The notes beneath the pieces were generated by a model that saw only the letters and a list, made by a program, of their open reading frames with translations, made no database searches and was not told the DNA's origin. Positions 1 through 9,662 of a stretch of 64,000 nucleotides of DNA are shown here, in pieces. The stretch comes from Paulinella micropora (taxonomy: Eukaryota; Cercozoa; Imbricatea; Euglyphida): positions 300,970 through 364,969 of the forward strand of contig BJOX01000147.1 in assembly GCA_009731375.1 (NCBI GenBank), read 5' to 3'. The first letter of the stretch is position 1, and every line of letters starts with the position of its first letter. The position numbers and the translations under genes are program-made.

Positions 1-677
1 AAATATGATTTTGTTGTTATTTCGTCTAAATCTCTCTTAGTGTGCTTTGTTTGTTGAATTAGTTGTTAAAGAAATGTGTGTTTTTGTAAAACAAAGGTTT
101 GTTTTCTGTCTTCCTGTGTGTGTTTTATGTGTTTTTAGTGCTTGTATTATGATATATGAATGGACCTGTCTATTGTAGATAAATGATCACACACATAAAA
201 TGTATTTATCATTAAATTGACCTTTTTCGTCTTACTCTTTAGAAGCACCACCTACCACACACAAACAAGTATGGTAGATAAAATTCATTTGAAATGAAGA
301 GGGCTTTCGCCCATTTTTTTTTAATTGAAAACACACTAGTTTATACTCCTATGTGCTAAAGGAGTTAGTAGTTAGAACCACTTTTATTCAATTCTTTGTC
401 TCTTGTATTTCTCATATGATTGAATTATTTCTGATGATGTTTTTCCACTATCAATCATCTTTCGTGCTTTTATTTCATCATCAAGTCCCATTGGTTGATT
501 TTCCGCACTTAACCAATGTTCAAATAATCTTAATTGTTTCTTCTTTCGTTCTTCTTCTCTCTTTTTTTCTCGTTTCATTTGTTCAATTTTTTCCTTTCGC
601 TCAACATCATCATTTCGTTTATCAAGCAATTCATCAATTGCATTTCTTTTATTTATACAATCTCGCTTTTCTTTCTC
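1..677. repeat. Left inverted terminal repeat of element A
   Basis: This stretch is the reverse complement of about 18,740-19,408 with scattered substitutions and small indels, and it runs into the assembly gap at 678, so the repeat is at least about 670 bp. Base 1 corresponds exactly to the outermost base of the right copy (19,408). The outer 380 bases hold no credible gene; the inner part encodes one copy of a charged coiled-coil protein. Such long inverted repeats at the ends of a 19.4 kb unit with capsid genes are typical of polinton-like viruses and virophage-like elements. Confidence 0.9.
384..677 (-). CDS. Terminal-repeat coiled-coil protein, left copy, 5' truncated by gap
   Basis: The minus-strand reading frame runs from the gap at 678 to a stop at 384 and matches the protein encoded at 18,559-19,071 in the right repeat. 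It is very rich in Lys, Glu and Arg and predicted to be one long charged helix, ending in a more ordered segment around LRLFEHWLSAENQP. The C-terminus differs from the right copy because a one-base difference in an A-run near the GK dipeptide shifts the frame. Its start lies inside the gap. Function is not recognisable; position inside the terminal repeat means each genome carries two copies. Confidence 0.6.
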   Translation of the reverse strand, partial: EKEKRDCINKRNAIDELLDKRNDDVERKEKIEQMKREKKREEERKKKQLRLFEHWLSAENQPMGLDDEIKARKMIDSGKTSSEIIQSYEKYKRQRIE

Positions 678-1574
678 NNNNNNNNNNNNNNNNNNNNNNN
701 NNNNNNNNNNNNNNNNNNNNNNNNNNNNNNNNNNNNNNNNNNNNNNNNNNNNNNNNNNNNNNNNNNNNNNNNNNNNNNNNNNNNNNNNNNNNNNNNNNNN
801 NNNNNNNNNNNNNNNNNNNNNNNNNNNNNNNNNNNNNNNNNNNNNNNNNNNNNNNNNNNNNNNNNNNNNNNNNNNNNNNNNNNNNNNNNNNNNNNNNNNN
901 NNNNNNNNNNNNNNNNNNNNNNNNNNNNNNNNNNNNNNNNNNNNNNNNNNNNNNNNNNNNNNNNNNNNNNNNNNNNNNNNNNNNNNNNNNNNNNNNNNNN
1001 NNNNNNNNNNNNNNNNNNNNNNNNNNNNNNNNNNNNNNNNNNNNNNNNNNNNNNNNNNNNNNNNNNNNNNNNNNNNNNNNNNNNNNNNNNNNNNNNNNNN
1101 NNNNNNNNNNNNNNNNNNNNNNNNNNNNNNNNNNNNNNNNNNNNNNNNNNNNNNNNNNNNNNNNNNNNNNNNNNNNNNNNNNNNNNNNNNNNNNNNNNNN
1201 NNNNNNNNNNNNNNNNNNNNNNNNNNNNNNNNNNNNNNNNNNNNNNNNNNNNNNNNNNNNNNNNNNNNNNNNNNNNNNNNNNNNNNNNNNNNNNNNNNNN
1301 NNNNNNNNNNNNNNNNNNNNNNNNNNNNNNNNNNNNNNNNNNNNNNNNNNNNNNNNNNNNNNNNNNNNNNNNNNNNNNNNNNNNNNNNNNNNNNNNNNNN
1401 NNNNNNNNNNNNNNNNNNNNNNNNNNNNNNNNNNNNNNNNNNNNNNNNNNNNNNNNNNNNNNNNNNNNNNNNNNNNNNNNNNNNNNNNNNNNNNNNNNNN
1501 NNNNNNNNNNNNNNNNNNNNNNNNNNNNNNNNNNNNNNNNNNNNNNNNNNNNNNNNNNNNNNNNNNNNNNNNNN
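678..1574. other. Assembly gap (897 N)
   Basis: Unsequenced. It hides the start of the left terminal-repeat gene, the inner end of the left terminal repeat and the C-terminal part of the attachment-type gene that starts at 1,816. Confidence 1.
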
Positions 1575-1816
1575 GGCAAATTCAAAGACCCGCGAAAAGC
1601 AACTTTAATGAAATAACCATATCCTAAATTAGATATTGTTTTGCTACCATAACCGCCCATGCAAAGAGTAGTAAATGTGGAACTTTCCATCCACGACCTA
1701 AGATCAAGGCCAACATAAGCATTTTGAATGTTTCTTGTTAATGTCGTGGTAGCAGTGATTGCAATAGTTTTAGTATCTATTGACTGCTGTTCTTGCGATC
1801 GGCCGAATATATTCAT
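1575..1816 (-). CDS. Attachment-type beta-rich protein paralogue, 3' truncated by gap
   Basis: The frame starts with ATG at 1,816 and is open for about 80 codons to the gap. Its first residues (MNIFGRSQ) match the start of the protein at 14,043-15,605 (MNLFGQST), followed by a similar Ser/Thr-rich linker, so it is a probable paralogue of that gene. The gene is divergent from the fibre gene starting at 1,865, with 48 bp of A/T-only promoter between them. The family is unknown to me by name; see the entry at 14,043 for the reasons to regard it as a virion surface protein. The rest is lost in the gap. Confidence 0.55.
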
Positions 1817-1864
1817 ATTTTTTTAAACTATATATTCTACAATATAAAATAATAGAATTAAAAT
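1817..1864. promoter_or_regulatory. Divergent A/T-rich promoter
   Basis: The 48 bp between two divergent ATGs are almost pure A/T and include TATATA and TATAAAATAA motifs. Similar TATA-like words lie 5-25 bp before most starts of element A (6,676-6,699; 11,181-11,188; 13,120-13,137; 13,780-13,790; 15,606-15,629), which suggests short leaders and a common viral promoter. Confidence 0.5.
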
Positions 1865-2104
1865 ATGAACCATTTAGGAAATCCGTGGGCATATCACTAT
1901 TACGGCTCTGTGATAATAGACGAGGATTTAGAAGTTGATGGAGTATTATATGGCGATCATGTTGAAGCAAACTCAATACAAGCAAAAACGGATGACATAA
2001 CAATATCCTCGCGAAATAATAACTCTTCTTTGTTGATATCTGATACTGGTTATGTGTCAATTAATAACGAATACGACTTACCAATAGCGGACGGCATGCT
2101 CTGA
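1865..2104 (+). CDS. Modular fibre protein, N-terminal segment
   Basis: The first 79 codons of a fibre gene begin at ATG 1,865. The segment has the beta-rich, Asp/Gly/Asn-rich composition of phage and giant-virus fibre shafts and ends in IADGML followed by a stop. That ending is where an Asp-Gly turn normally leads into a VLKTDGxGN repeat; exactly such a repeat is found on the opposite strand at about 3,230. The reading is therefore cut by an inverted segment (about 2,095-3,240), and the gene resumes on the plus strand after it. By itself this fragment is not a complete protein. Confidence 0.6.
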   Translation: MNHLGNPWAYHYYGSVIIDEDLEVDGVLYGDHVEANSIQAKTDDITISSRNNNSSLLISDTGYVSINNEYDLPIADGML

Positions 2105-3240
2105 TAGCCAAGTTGTGATAGACCTGCCATTTAGTTGATTTACATTTGTTATGCTTTGACTTTTCATATCAATACCCGCACTCGCATTTATTATACTGCT
2201 AAATGAGTTAATTCCTGCTATGGTTTGGTCTCCTGTTAGTTTAACCACAGCAGTATCGAGGGTGGAAACATCAATACCATCAACATTGCCTACATTCGTC
2301 ATCGCAAAACCGCCCATATTTAAACTACCCGTCATAGCCGTTGTGCCGTCCTTTGCTAGTTTCGTATCGGTATATGCTTTCGTTGAAGCATCGCCGTCAT
2401 AGAATGGTGCTGGAAGTCCGCTGATTGCTGTCGTGCTGTTAAAATTTAAAACATTGCCCGTCAATGTTATTCCACTTCCTGTGGTAGAAGCGAAGGTTAT
2501 GGACGAACCGACAATACTTAGTGGATATCCCGTTGCTCCACCTACCTCTGACGAATAAATAGAACCCATTATTATTATAGTTGAAGAATAACTTCCCTGT
2601 ATTTAATGGATTTGAATCTTTTATACCAAAATAAGTAGTAAATATTTTGTTTCCTGTTATTGTTTGGTCTCCTGTTAGTTTAACCACGGAACTATCAAGA
2701 ACAGAAACATCTATACCATCAACATTACCGACATTTGTTATGTTAAATCCTCCCATATTTAAATTTCCAAACATCATAGCGAGGCCATCCAATCTAAGAA
2801 AAGGCGAGTTTGTGTTTCTCCATTGCCCTGTGCTATAAATGAGCAGTTGGTTATCGGCGGGTGTACCTGTAATCAAAACATCGCTGTGTGTATTAATTGA
2901 ACCATCTGCGGACACTTTATCATTATTGTCTTCGTGCTCAGATATCCAAGTATCAACATCTTTCGTATTTAATAAATTAACTCCTGTTATATTCAAATTA
3001 CCGCCCATACTAATATTGCCGAATTCATCAACATTTATTGGAAAAGTTTTATTTACCCAGTTTATTGAGTTATATGTGAGATAACTATTCATTGCGATTG
3101 GTGCGGTTATGACTACATCCGTTAATTTATCCAGTTCAAAATCGCTTATATTGAATTTAATGTAGCANNNNNNNNNNGTTAATGTAGCAAATGAAGTGTT
3201 GCCTAACCCATCTGTTTTTAATACTCGATACGAACACGGC
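2095..3240 (-). pseudogene. Inverted internal segment of the fibre gene
   Basis: The minus strand encodes about 380 residues of fibre shaft in two frames, interrupted by a 10-N gap at 3,168-3,177 and by a frame change near 2,450-2,570. Two modules are clear, each with an LNMGG..TNVGNVDGIDVS motif and a LTGDQTI motif, as in the plus-strand fibre at 3,334-5,361. The segment starts on its own strand with VLKTDGLGN and ends in a WLSEH motif, which are exactly the pieces missing between the plus-strand fragments on either side. It is thus an internal part of one fibre gene lying backwards. It may be a true inversion or an assembly error; no N-run lies at either junction. Confidence 0.75.
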
Positions 3241-3244
3241 GAAA

Positions 3245-5361
3245 ATGTCGGCGAGTGGAAGTATTGATACACATAGCGATGTGTTTATAACAACAGCAGT
3301 AGATAATCAACTACTCATTTATAGCACTGGACAATGGAGAACGTGGCATCACCCTTTCTTAGATTAGACGGCACTGCTAGTATGACGGGAGGGCTAAATA
3401 TGGGAAACCAAAGTATAACAAATGTGAATCTCGTTGATGGTGTGGATGTTTCTGTTCTTGATACTTCGGCAGTTAAAACCTCAGGAAACCAAACAATAGC
3501 AGGAATCAAGACATTTAGCAGTGCCCTTGAAATAACAGGAAATTCAACAAATGCGACAACAAAAGGAACATTCGTGGTTTTTAGCTCCACAGCCAATATA
3601 GGAACTATCGGATGCCTTGATATGGGCACTGGCGTAAATTATAACTTTGAAATAAGTGCCAAAAAAATAAGTTTCATTATTGATGGGGCAATCGTCGGTT
3701 GGGTAAATGCTTCGGGGCTAGATTGTAATAGTAGCAAAATAGCCAACCTTGGAACTCCGACATTAGCGGCCGATGGAGCAAACAAAAGTTATGTAGATAC
3801 ATTGGACGGACAAAATGTAAAACTAACAACAGACCAAACCATAACAGGAAGTAAAACATTTAATAGTGCGAGCACTACGATAAAATATCTAACTTTAACG
3901 AACAATGCCGATTTTAATAATCAAACTATCACTAATGGTGGAAATATAACATATAATGGGGCGAGGATATTAAACCAAAATGGAGGAGATATATTCTTTT
4001 CACAGACATCAGGAGATTATCAGTATTTCTTATTTACTCTAAATACCGCTACAAGTGGAACCGCAAACCAACGAGGTTATGTATTCACTAATGTAGCATC
4101 TGATGTAAAAGGAGCAGGACTTTATATTTCAAAACTTTTGGATAATAAAAGTGCTTCGTCTGACATTGTCCGTTTTAACAATGCTGGCGGTATGCGGTTT
4201 TATGGTGCCTTAGATATGAACTCAAACAACATAACAAATGGCGGAACAATAACAGGAACAACAATTACTTCAACTGCGGGGATATCAACAACGACATTGG
4301 CAACCAGCGATAAAATAACAACAGCATCAGGCAAACCAATAATCATAGGCAATACAACGAAAGGCGCAGGGGCGTCAGGTGGTTTAGAATTATATGGAAC
4401 GGCTTCAAATATCGGAGGAGCACACTTACAAGCAATAACAACAGCTGATGCTTATCCAACATTTCAATTATTGAACTGGGCACACGACAATATAGGCTTA
4501 AGTTTTGATGCTTATTATGACTCGAGTGGAAGTTGGAAATCAAGTAATTCTGGCTCAAACTTTCAAATATACAAAATCTCAAACAAATTTGCTTTTTATT
4601 ATAAATCAGGAATAACAGCAGGAAGCAATATAACATGGTCTGAGGCTATGAATATAAGCACAGCAGGATTAATAACAGCAAATGCGGGGATTACATACAC
4701 TGGCACACTAACATCAGCAACGAATGTCAGTGGAGCAAAAATAGGAATTCAGGGACCAACAGACGGAACAAACGCAAAAGGAATATTTCTATGGGATACA
4801 ACCAATACAAGTTGGGGGATTTATGCAGCATCTGGCGGAGGTGGAAACACTAGAAGTTTGGCAAATGGTTTGGCGATTTCTGGAAATGATTTTAGTTCGT
4901 ATAGTTTTCGGTTTAGGGTTGCTAATGATTCTACAATGGGATTTGTATGGAAGAATTCAGCAGAGCAATTGTTGATGTCGTTGAATGGACTCAATGGGAC
5001 TTTATGGACGAAAGGATTAATAACAGCAAATGCGGGAATTACATATTCTGGGGTGCTAACAACGGCATCGGCATCAACTAATGGGGCAAAAATAGCAATT
5101 CAAGGACAAACAGACGGGGGTGGTAGCCGCGGAATATTTGTATGGGATGCTACTGATTCAAACTGGGGGATTTATATGTCTCAGTCTGGGAATAATAAAG
5201 CATTAAGCGGAACAGGAACAGCACCAGCAGGAGGAGGCGGAGGATTAACTTCTTATGCTATTAGATTTAGAGTGAATGGTTCTTCAACGAGTGGGTTCAT
5301 ATGGGAGAATAATTCAAATACTGCTTTAATGTCATTAAGAGCAAGCGATGGTCAGTTATAG
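3245..5361 (+). CDS. Modular fibre protein, central and distal shaft
   Basis: A long plus-strand frame (open from 3,334, with homologous coding from about 3,245 in another frame) encodes about 700 residues of fibre shaft. It has repeated modules with NMGNQSITNV, DGVDVSVLDT and NQTIAG.KTF motifs, and two copies of a roughly 115-residue block (about 4,675-5,020 and 5,029-5,340) marked by NAGITY and GIF.WD. No signal peptide or membrane span is seen. Single-base indels near 3,242 and 3,330 displace the 5' part. The frame ends at an in-frame TAG at 5,359-5,361, directly followed in the same frame by the S74 domain. Probable role: receptor binding on the virion surface. Confidence 0.8.
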
Positions 5362-5844
5362 GTATTGTCTAATCCAATTCAATATTCAGACAGGAGAAAA
5401 AAAGAAGATAGAAAGGAATGTTTAGGCTTAGATTTTATTAATAAGTTAAATCCAGTCTGCTATCGTATGATTGATGACAACAAGAAATGTAGGACTGGCT
5501 TAATAGCACAACAATTAGAAGAAATACTAACAGAAATGGATATGCTAGATTTTGGCGGTTTTATAAAAGAAACAATTATGGTTCCGTGTCCAAAGCAAAG
5601 AAAGGAATACGAATTGAAAGGTGTGAGTGTTAATCCAGAAGATGTTAAATGTATTGATAGTGGTGATGTCGGTTATGGTATAGGTTATTCCGAGTTTATC
5701 GCCCCGTTAATTAAGGCCGTTCAACAATTATCAGAAAAGGTAGTTAATTTAGAAAAACAAAATAATAATCTCATGCTTATTATAAAAGATCTATCTAAGC
5801 AACTCTCTGAAATCAGAGCAGTCGTATTTTCAAATGTCAAATAA
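5362..5844 (+). CDS. S74-type intramolecular chaperone domain of the fibre
   Basis: The frame continues without shift from the fibre shaft after the TAG at 5,359. Near its start it has YSDRRKKED followed by LGLDFINKLNPVCYR and GLIAQQLEE. These are the hallmarks of the peptidase S74 intramolecular chaperone domain of phage endosialidases, T5-like fibres and many giant-virus fibres, which trimerises the shaft and then cuts itself off before the Ser of the SD motif. A C-terminal heptad-like helix (about residues 110-155) fits the trimeric stalk of this domain. There is no ATG near the start, so independent translation is unlikely; either the TAG is read through or the gene is broken. Confidence 0.85.
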   Translation, partial: VLSNPIQYSDRRKKEDRKECLGLDFINKLNPVCYRMIDDNKKCRTGLIAQQLEEILTEMDMLDFGGFIKETIMVPCPKQRKEYELKGVSVNPEDVKCIDSGDVGYGIGYSEFIAPLIKAVQQLSEKVVNLEKQNNNLMLIIKDLSKQLSEIRAVVFSNVK

Positions 5845-6190
5845 TACAACCAGACTTCACAGACCACCACCTATTATGGATATGGATGGCGAACTAACTC
5901 CCGAGTTAAAATCTCGCGTTTTGGATATTGAACTAAAGACAGAAGAGAAAAAAATTGACAATGAAATTGAGAACGAATGGAATTGCTGTATGTCAAATAA
6001 GAAAACCGACAGCAGAATGATTAAATACTTATTTCAAATGGGTATCATTATCGCCAGTATAACCCTTTGTATCGTAAGGCTATCTGAAAGGAACTTGCCA
6101 TGCGAGGTTGCTAACACTTATGTCGGTATTTTGACCTTGCTTATCGGCATTTGCCTTCCTTCGCCAAGTTCTGGAGGTGGTAAGAAGTAA
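5834..6190 (+). CDS. Small two-span membrane protein
   Basis: A 118-residue frame starts at an ATG that overlaps the end of the S74 domain by 11 bp. The N-terminal 60 residues are polar and charged; two hydrophobic stretches follow, about residues 70-88 (MGIIIASITLCIVRL) and 96-110 (YVGILTLLIGICL), and a Gly-Lys tail. No family is recognised. The overlap with the fibre gene and its size suggest a virion-associated membrane or holin-like accessory protein, but this is inference from topology alone. Confidence 0.6.
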   Translation: MSNNTTRLHRPPPIMDMDGELTPELKSRVLDIELKTEEKKIDNEIENEWNCCMSNKKTDSRMIKYLFQMGIIIASITLCIVRLSERNLPCEVANTYVGILTLLIGICLPSPSSGGGKK

Positions 6191-6191
6191 A

Positions 6192-6446
6192 TCATAAATT
6201 ACCACATTCATACATATGTGTCATGTACCAAGACGAACTATCACCCGCGCACATTAAAGGCAGTGCCTCATCAAAACTACGACACATATTATTTCCGTTA
6301 TTTATGAAAACACACTTAAACCCAGTATCTACCCCTTGCTTTATACAATAAGCACACGATTCATTCTTTTTTTCTGAGTATCGCGAGTAAAAGTCGCAGG
6401 CAGTCCGCGACATAACCGAGCACACGAATAATAATATTAATAACAT
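6192..6446 (-). CDS. Secreted cysteine-rich small protein
   Basis: An 84-residue frame starts at ATG 6,446 with a short hydrophobic N-terminus (LLILLFVCSV) that fits a signal peptide, followed by a compact domain with seven further cysteines spaced C-x(13)-C-x(2)-C and C-x(11)-C-x(10)-C. This looks like a disulfide-stabilised extracellular domain, loosely like plexin/semaphorin (PSI) modules. The gene converges with the membrane protein ending at 6,190. Function unknown. Confidence 0.55.
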   Translation of the reverse strand: MLLILLFVCSVMSRTACDFYSRYSEKKNESCAYCIKQGVDTGFKCVFINNGNNMCRSFDEALPLMCAGDSSSWYMTHMYECGNL

Positions 6447-6450
6447 ATAT

Positions 6451-6675
6451 TTAACTCCCGCTTTTTCCCTCTTCTTTAATTATATTATTATAAATCGCTT
6501 CTCGTTGCTTATCTGATAGCGGTAAGCGGTAAAGGATATTTTCAGGTTTTCTAAAAATGTTGGGGTTTCTATTCACTAAGTTCTGAGTGATGCGGATTTG
6601 GTCAATTTCCTTTCCTAGCCTTTCCAACTCTTCAAGTTGTTTCTCGTCTTTGCTTTTTTCTTTTTTATTTTCCAT
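6451..6675 (-). CDS. Small charged protein of unknown function
   Basis: A 74-residue frame from ATG 6,675 (start MENKKEK), chosen because it sits just 24 bp from the divergent start at 6,700 across a TATATAATA-type promoter. The N-terminal half is a Lys/Glu helix; the C-terminal half has the ordered segment YRLPLSDKQREAIYNN. It ends 4 bp before the start of the cysteine-rich gene on the same strand, so the two probably share transcription. No family recognised. Confidence 0.55.
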   Translation of the reverse strand: MENKKEKSKDEKQLEELERLGKEIDQIRITQNLVNRNPNIFRKPENILYRLPLSDKQREAIYNNIIKEEGKSGS

Positions 6676-6699
6676 GCTATATAATAGCGTATATAAAAA
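6676..6699. promoter_or_regulatory. Divergent TATA-like promoter
   Basis: The 24 bp between the divergent starts hold TATATAAT and TATATAAAA words, one for each direction. Leaders would be shorter than 20 nt. Confidence 0.5.
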
Positions 6700-7527
6700 A
6701 TGCCACACGAAAAACCATTTTTTACATATTACAACGAAATTAGACGCGAACATAAGTATTTGTTGGATGAAGCAGATGCTGATTGGGCTGAACAAGTTAA
6801 TGAAGGTATCAATAATCAAGCCCGCGAGAGGCTTAGAGCGGATAGATTGTTGGATGCTTCAACAAAGAGGGGGAATACTATGGAGGATTTAAAAGATAAG
6901 ATTAGTGCGTTGGACAATAAGCAAAGTATTTATGTAAATATGAATTACGATGAACTGAAATCGCACCTTCAAGATGACGGCGTTGATATGAAAGAATTTG
7001 AAAGAAAACACGGAACTGCCCCCATGAACGAACAAATGATTGAAATGCGAAAATTAGCATTTGCTACCGATAAATATGATATAGCGCACATAGAAGACAA
7101 TATCCAGCAAATGAAGCGTGATATAGCGCAATTGGTAAAACAAGAATATAAAGAAGAAGACTTAAAACGATTAACCGATAAGGGCTTAACGTATATGAAA
7201 AACAAAGGCAAAGCGGACAAAACTCGCGTAATACGAAGAGAGGATAGAGCGCAAGCGGAGCAGGATTATAAGGAATGGAAAGAAAACCGAGAAGAGTGGG
7301 AGAGAAAACACCCAGATGATGCTTTAATAGAAGCACAGATAGGCGACGAACACAAGATGCTTGTGCCACGAATAGGTAATGACCCCCGAAGTGTAGAAAG
7401 ATTTGTTAATGCCATTATTAGAAGTATTCAAGAGATAATTATGAGTCCCAGACTTAACAGATTACTTAACCTTGCTACAGGTACTGGGCGATATGGTGTG
7501 ATAAGGCTAGCGTGGGGCAGATATTGA
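6700..7527 (+). CDS. Coiled-coil, highly charged protein (275 aa)
   Basis: ATG at 6,700 follows a TATATAAA motif. The protein is mostly charged helix (about residues 10-210, rich in Glu, Lys, Arg, Asp), then a more hydrophobic C-terminus (VNAIIRSIQEIIMSPRLNRLL). The next frame overlaps its end by 16 bp without an ATG in the overlap, so a frameshift joining the two is possible. It belongs to the run of genes that leads to the packaging ATPase and capsid genes, so a virion or scaffold role is a guess. No family recognised. Confidence 0.55.
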   Translation: MPHEKPFFTYYNEIRREHKYLLDEADADWAEQVNEGINNQARERLRADRLLDASTKRGNTMEDLKDKISALDNKQSIYVNMNYDELKSHLQDDGVDMKEFERKHGTAPMNEQMIEMRKLAFATDKYDIAHIEDNIQQMKRDIAQLVKQEYKEEDLKRLTDKGLTYMKNKGKADKTRVIRREDRAQAEQDYKEWKENREEWERKHPDDALIEAQIGDEHKMLVPRIGNDPRSVERFVNAIIRSIQEIIMSPRLNRLLNLATGTGRYGVIRLAWGRY

Positions 7528-7559
7528 GATTAATTGCCAACAATCCACAACTACGTGCG

Positions 7560-8026
7560 ATGAATGTTGGATTACTTGGAAGAAGAAGAGCAGATGCTTT
7601 CAATGCCCTTTTGCTAGCACTAGCGAGAAATGAAGCGCCAGAGGGTTTGCCTCCGCCTAATCCTCGTTTAATCGCAAGCGGACAGCAAAGAATAGGTGAT
7701 TATGTGTTGAAGGATATGTTGAGAAGATTAGGCTTACAGGTATCAACAATGATGGCATGGCAGACATTTAAAACAGGCGTACAGACTATGACGGTTCTCG
7801 GTCTTGGAAAAGCACTTGTAGAAATATATAGAACATGGTCTGCTCAACCAGATGCTCTCATTAAGTTGGAAGAAGAACGAATTCATACCGAAGGAAGTAA
7901 TTATAATGGTGGGGGCACACGAGTGGAAAGCCGTCTTCAATTAGAAGATAGAACTCGCGGTAAGTTTCCTTACATTCTACCAGCAGATGCTTTGGATTTA
8001 GTTGCTTTTGAACATGATTTATTGTA
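7560..8026 (+). CDS. Unknown protein, 3' end cut by a 10-N gap
   Basis: The frame is open from 7,512 (GTG) with the first ATG at 7,560, and ends in the gap at 8,027-8,036. It encodes about 155 residues with an Arg/Leu-rich N-terminal half (LLGRRRADAFNALLLALARN) and a hydrophobic central helix (TMTVLGLGKALVEIY). It may be the continuation of the preceding gene after a frameshift. Function unknown. Confidence 0.45.
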
Positions 8027-8046
8027 NNNNNNNNNNAATTACCAAC

Positions 8047-9651
8047 ATGAGTGATTATTTAACGAGTAATGGATTGGCTACGGCCGAAGTTGCCAAGAGT
8101 ATTTTTGACAATTACAACTCAATGTTTTCAAAAGCGGATATATCTAGAATGGCCTTAGAAGCACAGGGGAGGGCACACGGTGGAGTATCTTTTTGGGATG
8201 CCATGAAGTTTTGGAAAACTATCAAAACCACTCCTCCAGATGCGAAGTATAACAGATTTATAGGCGATGTAGATAAAACATTGATGTCCATGATTGGTGT
8301 CATGAAAAATGTGGGCAGTTTTGACAAGGATGCAACATTTAAAGTAAATAAAGTAGTAAATCCTGCTACATTTAATAAACAATATGCGGAACTCGTTGAT
8401 GTTTTTAATAAAATGGTTAAATTGCAAGAAACAGCCGATGGTGTGAAAGGATATTCTCTTATCGCACCAGCAAATGAAACTGCAATTAATAATTTTATAG
8501 AAAAAATAAATACACAGAGCACAAAAGATATTCCACCAAATATAGAAAAAGATATAAATCTTAGCGTTGAAGTCCCGATCGCATACTCAGACAACATGGT
8601 AGTAGCAGATACTATTGGACTGGGCAATAACTTGCTCATACTTGATGATAAAGGCGCCCAAACGAGGCACTTAAAGGGATTTGTTAAATCGTTGAGAGAG
8701 AAAACTGGAAAGAAAATTAAACTTTCTAATTATGACGATCCAAAAGTTGGATGGGAAGAGGCCATCAAACAAGCACTAAATCAAGGTGCTAGTATGTCAG
8801 ATGTAGCAGATGCAGATGATATTTTGGATAAGAGAATTTACGAAGAAATGCGGGGTAAATTAACTCAAGACCAAATGAAGCAATTGGAAGAGTTAGAGTT
8901 AAAAGATAGTCAAGTTGAAAAAACTAATCCACCGCAAGCAACACCAGCACCACAAAACATGCCACCACAAACTCAACCACCACAAACTCAACCAACACCT
9001 GAACCCAAACCAATACCAGCGTCACAGACAACAGCATTTGTAGAGGAACCTGTTCAACCGCCACAGAATGATTTAAAAGAAGACCCAGATAATGCAACAA
9101 CTAATGCCCAAATGGTTGATAGTATGAGAAGCATTGACCAATTGGTTGATAAGATTATGGGAAAATCTCCCGCCGATAAAAGAGAAGATTTAATGGCACT
9201 TATTCGTTTTCTAATGCCAAGCGACCAAAATGGAGGTATCGGCACTTCGCAAACAAACCCACTTATTAAAGGCAACGAACAAAGACGCGATCGTGTGCTA
9301 GAGACCAAAAATGATTTTGAATCACTAGACAACACACTTTATGGCAACACAAATAATCACTTTATGTTGAATAAATACAATAGAGCAGTCATTCAGACCA
9401 GAATGAATGAAAAAAGAGAGTTTCCAAAAATGAAACGAAAACTAACTAGAAACTTCCCTGCTGAAATCCCGCGACAAGTCCAAACTCGTCCAGAAAGAAA
9501 GGATTTTAAACCGCTCGTCAATCCTCCAAGTAATTACGCTTTTGGTAGTCCTTACTCTCCGTATTTCTATAATTATGCTTCACCACCCCAACCATTTGGC
9601 GCCGAATATGATAATTATAGATACAATCCAAACTATTTTCAAAACCCATAA
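8047..9651 (+). CDS. Large structural-region protein with Pro/Gln-rich linker (534 aa)
   Basis: ATG at 8,047, 10 bases after a short gap. Residues 1-285 are a folded, mainly helical region; about 300-345 form a Pro/Gln/Thr linker with repeated QTQPPQTQP; about 360-450 are helical with repeated DQLVDKIMG-type segments; the last 80 residues are Pro/Tyr/Asn-rich (SPYSPYFYNYASPPQP). The tail composition resembles virion surface or minor capsid proteins. It directly precedes the packaging ATPase (11 bp gap). No family recognised; a virion protein is the most likely reading. Confidence 0.6.
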   Translation: MSDYLTSNGLATAEVAKSIFDNYNSMFSKADISRMALEAQGRAHGGVSFWDAMKFWKTIKTTPPDAKYNRFIGDVDKTLMSMIGVMKNVGSFDKDATFKVNKVVNPATFNKQYAELVDVFNKMVKLQETADGVKGYSLIAPANETAINNFIEKINTQSTKDIPPNIEKDINLSVEVPIAYSDNMVVADTIGLGNNLLILDDKGAQTRHLKGFVKSLREKTGKKIKLSNYDDPKVGWEEAIKQALNQGASMSDVADADDILDKRIYEEMRGKLTQDQMKQLEELELKDSQVEKTNPPQATPAPQNMPPQTQPPQTQPTPEPKPIPASQTTAFVEEPVQPPQNDLKEDPDNATTNAQMVDSMRSIDQLVDKIMGKSPADKREDLMALIRFLMPSDQNGGIGTSQTNPLIKGNEQRRDRVLETKNDFESLDNTLYGNTNNHFMLNKYNRAVIQTRMNEKREFPKMKRKLTRNFPAEIPRQVQTRPERKDFKPLVNPPSNYAFGSPYSPYFYNYASPPQPFGAEYDNYRYNPNYFQNP

Positions 9652-9662
9652 TATAGTGAGAC

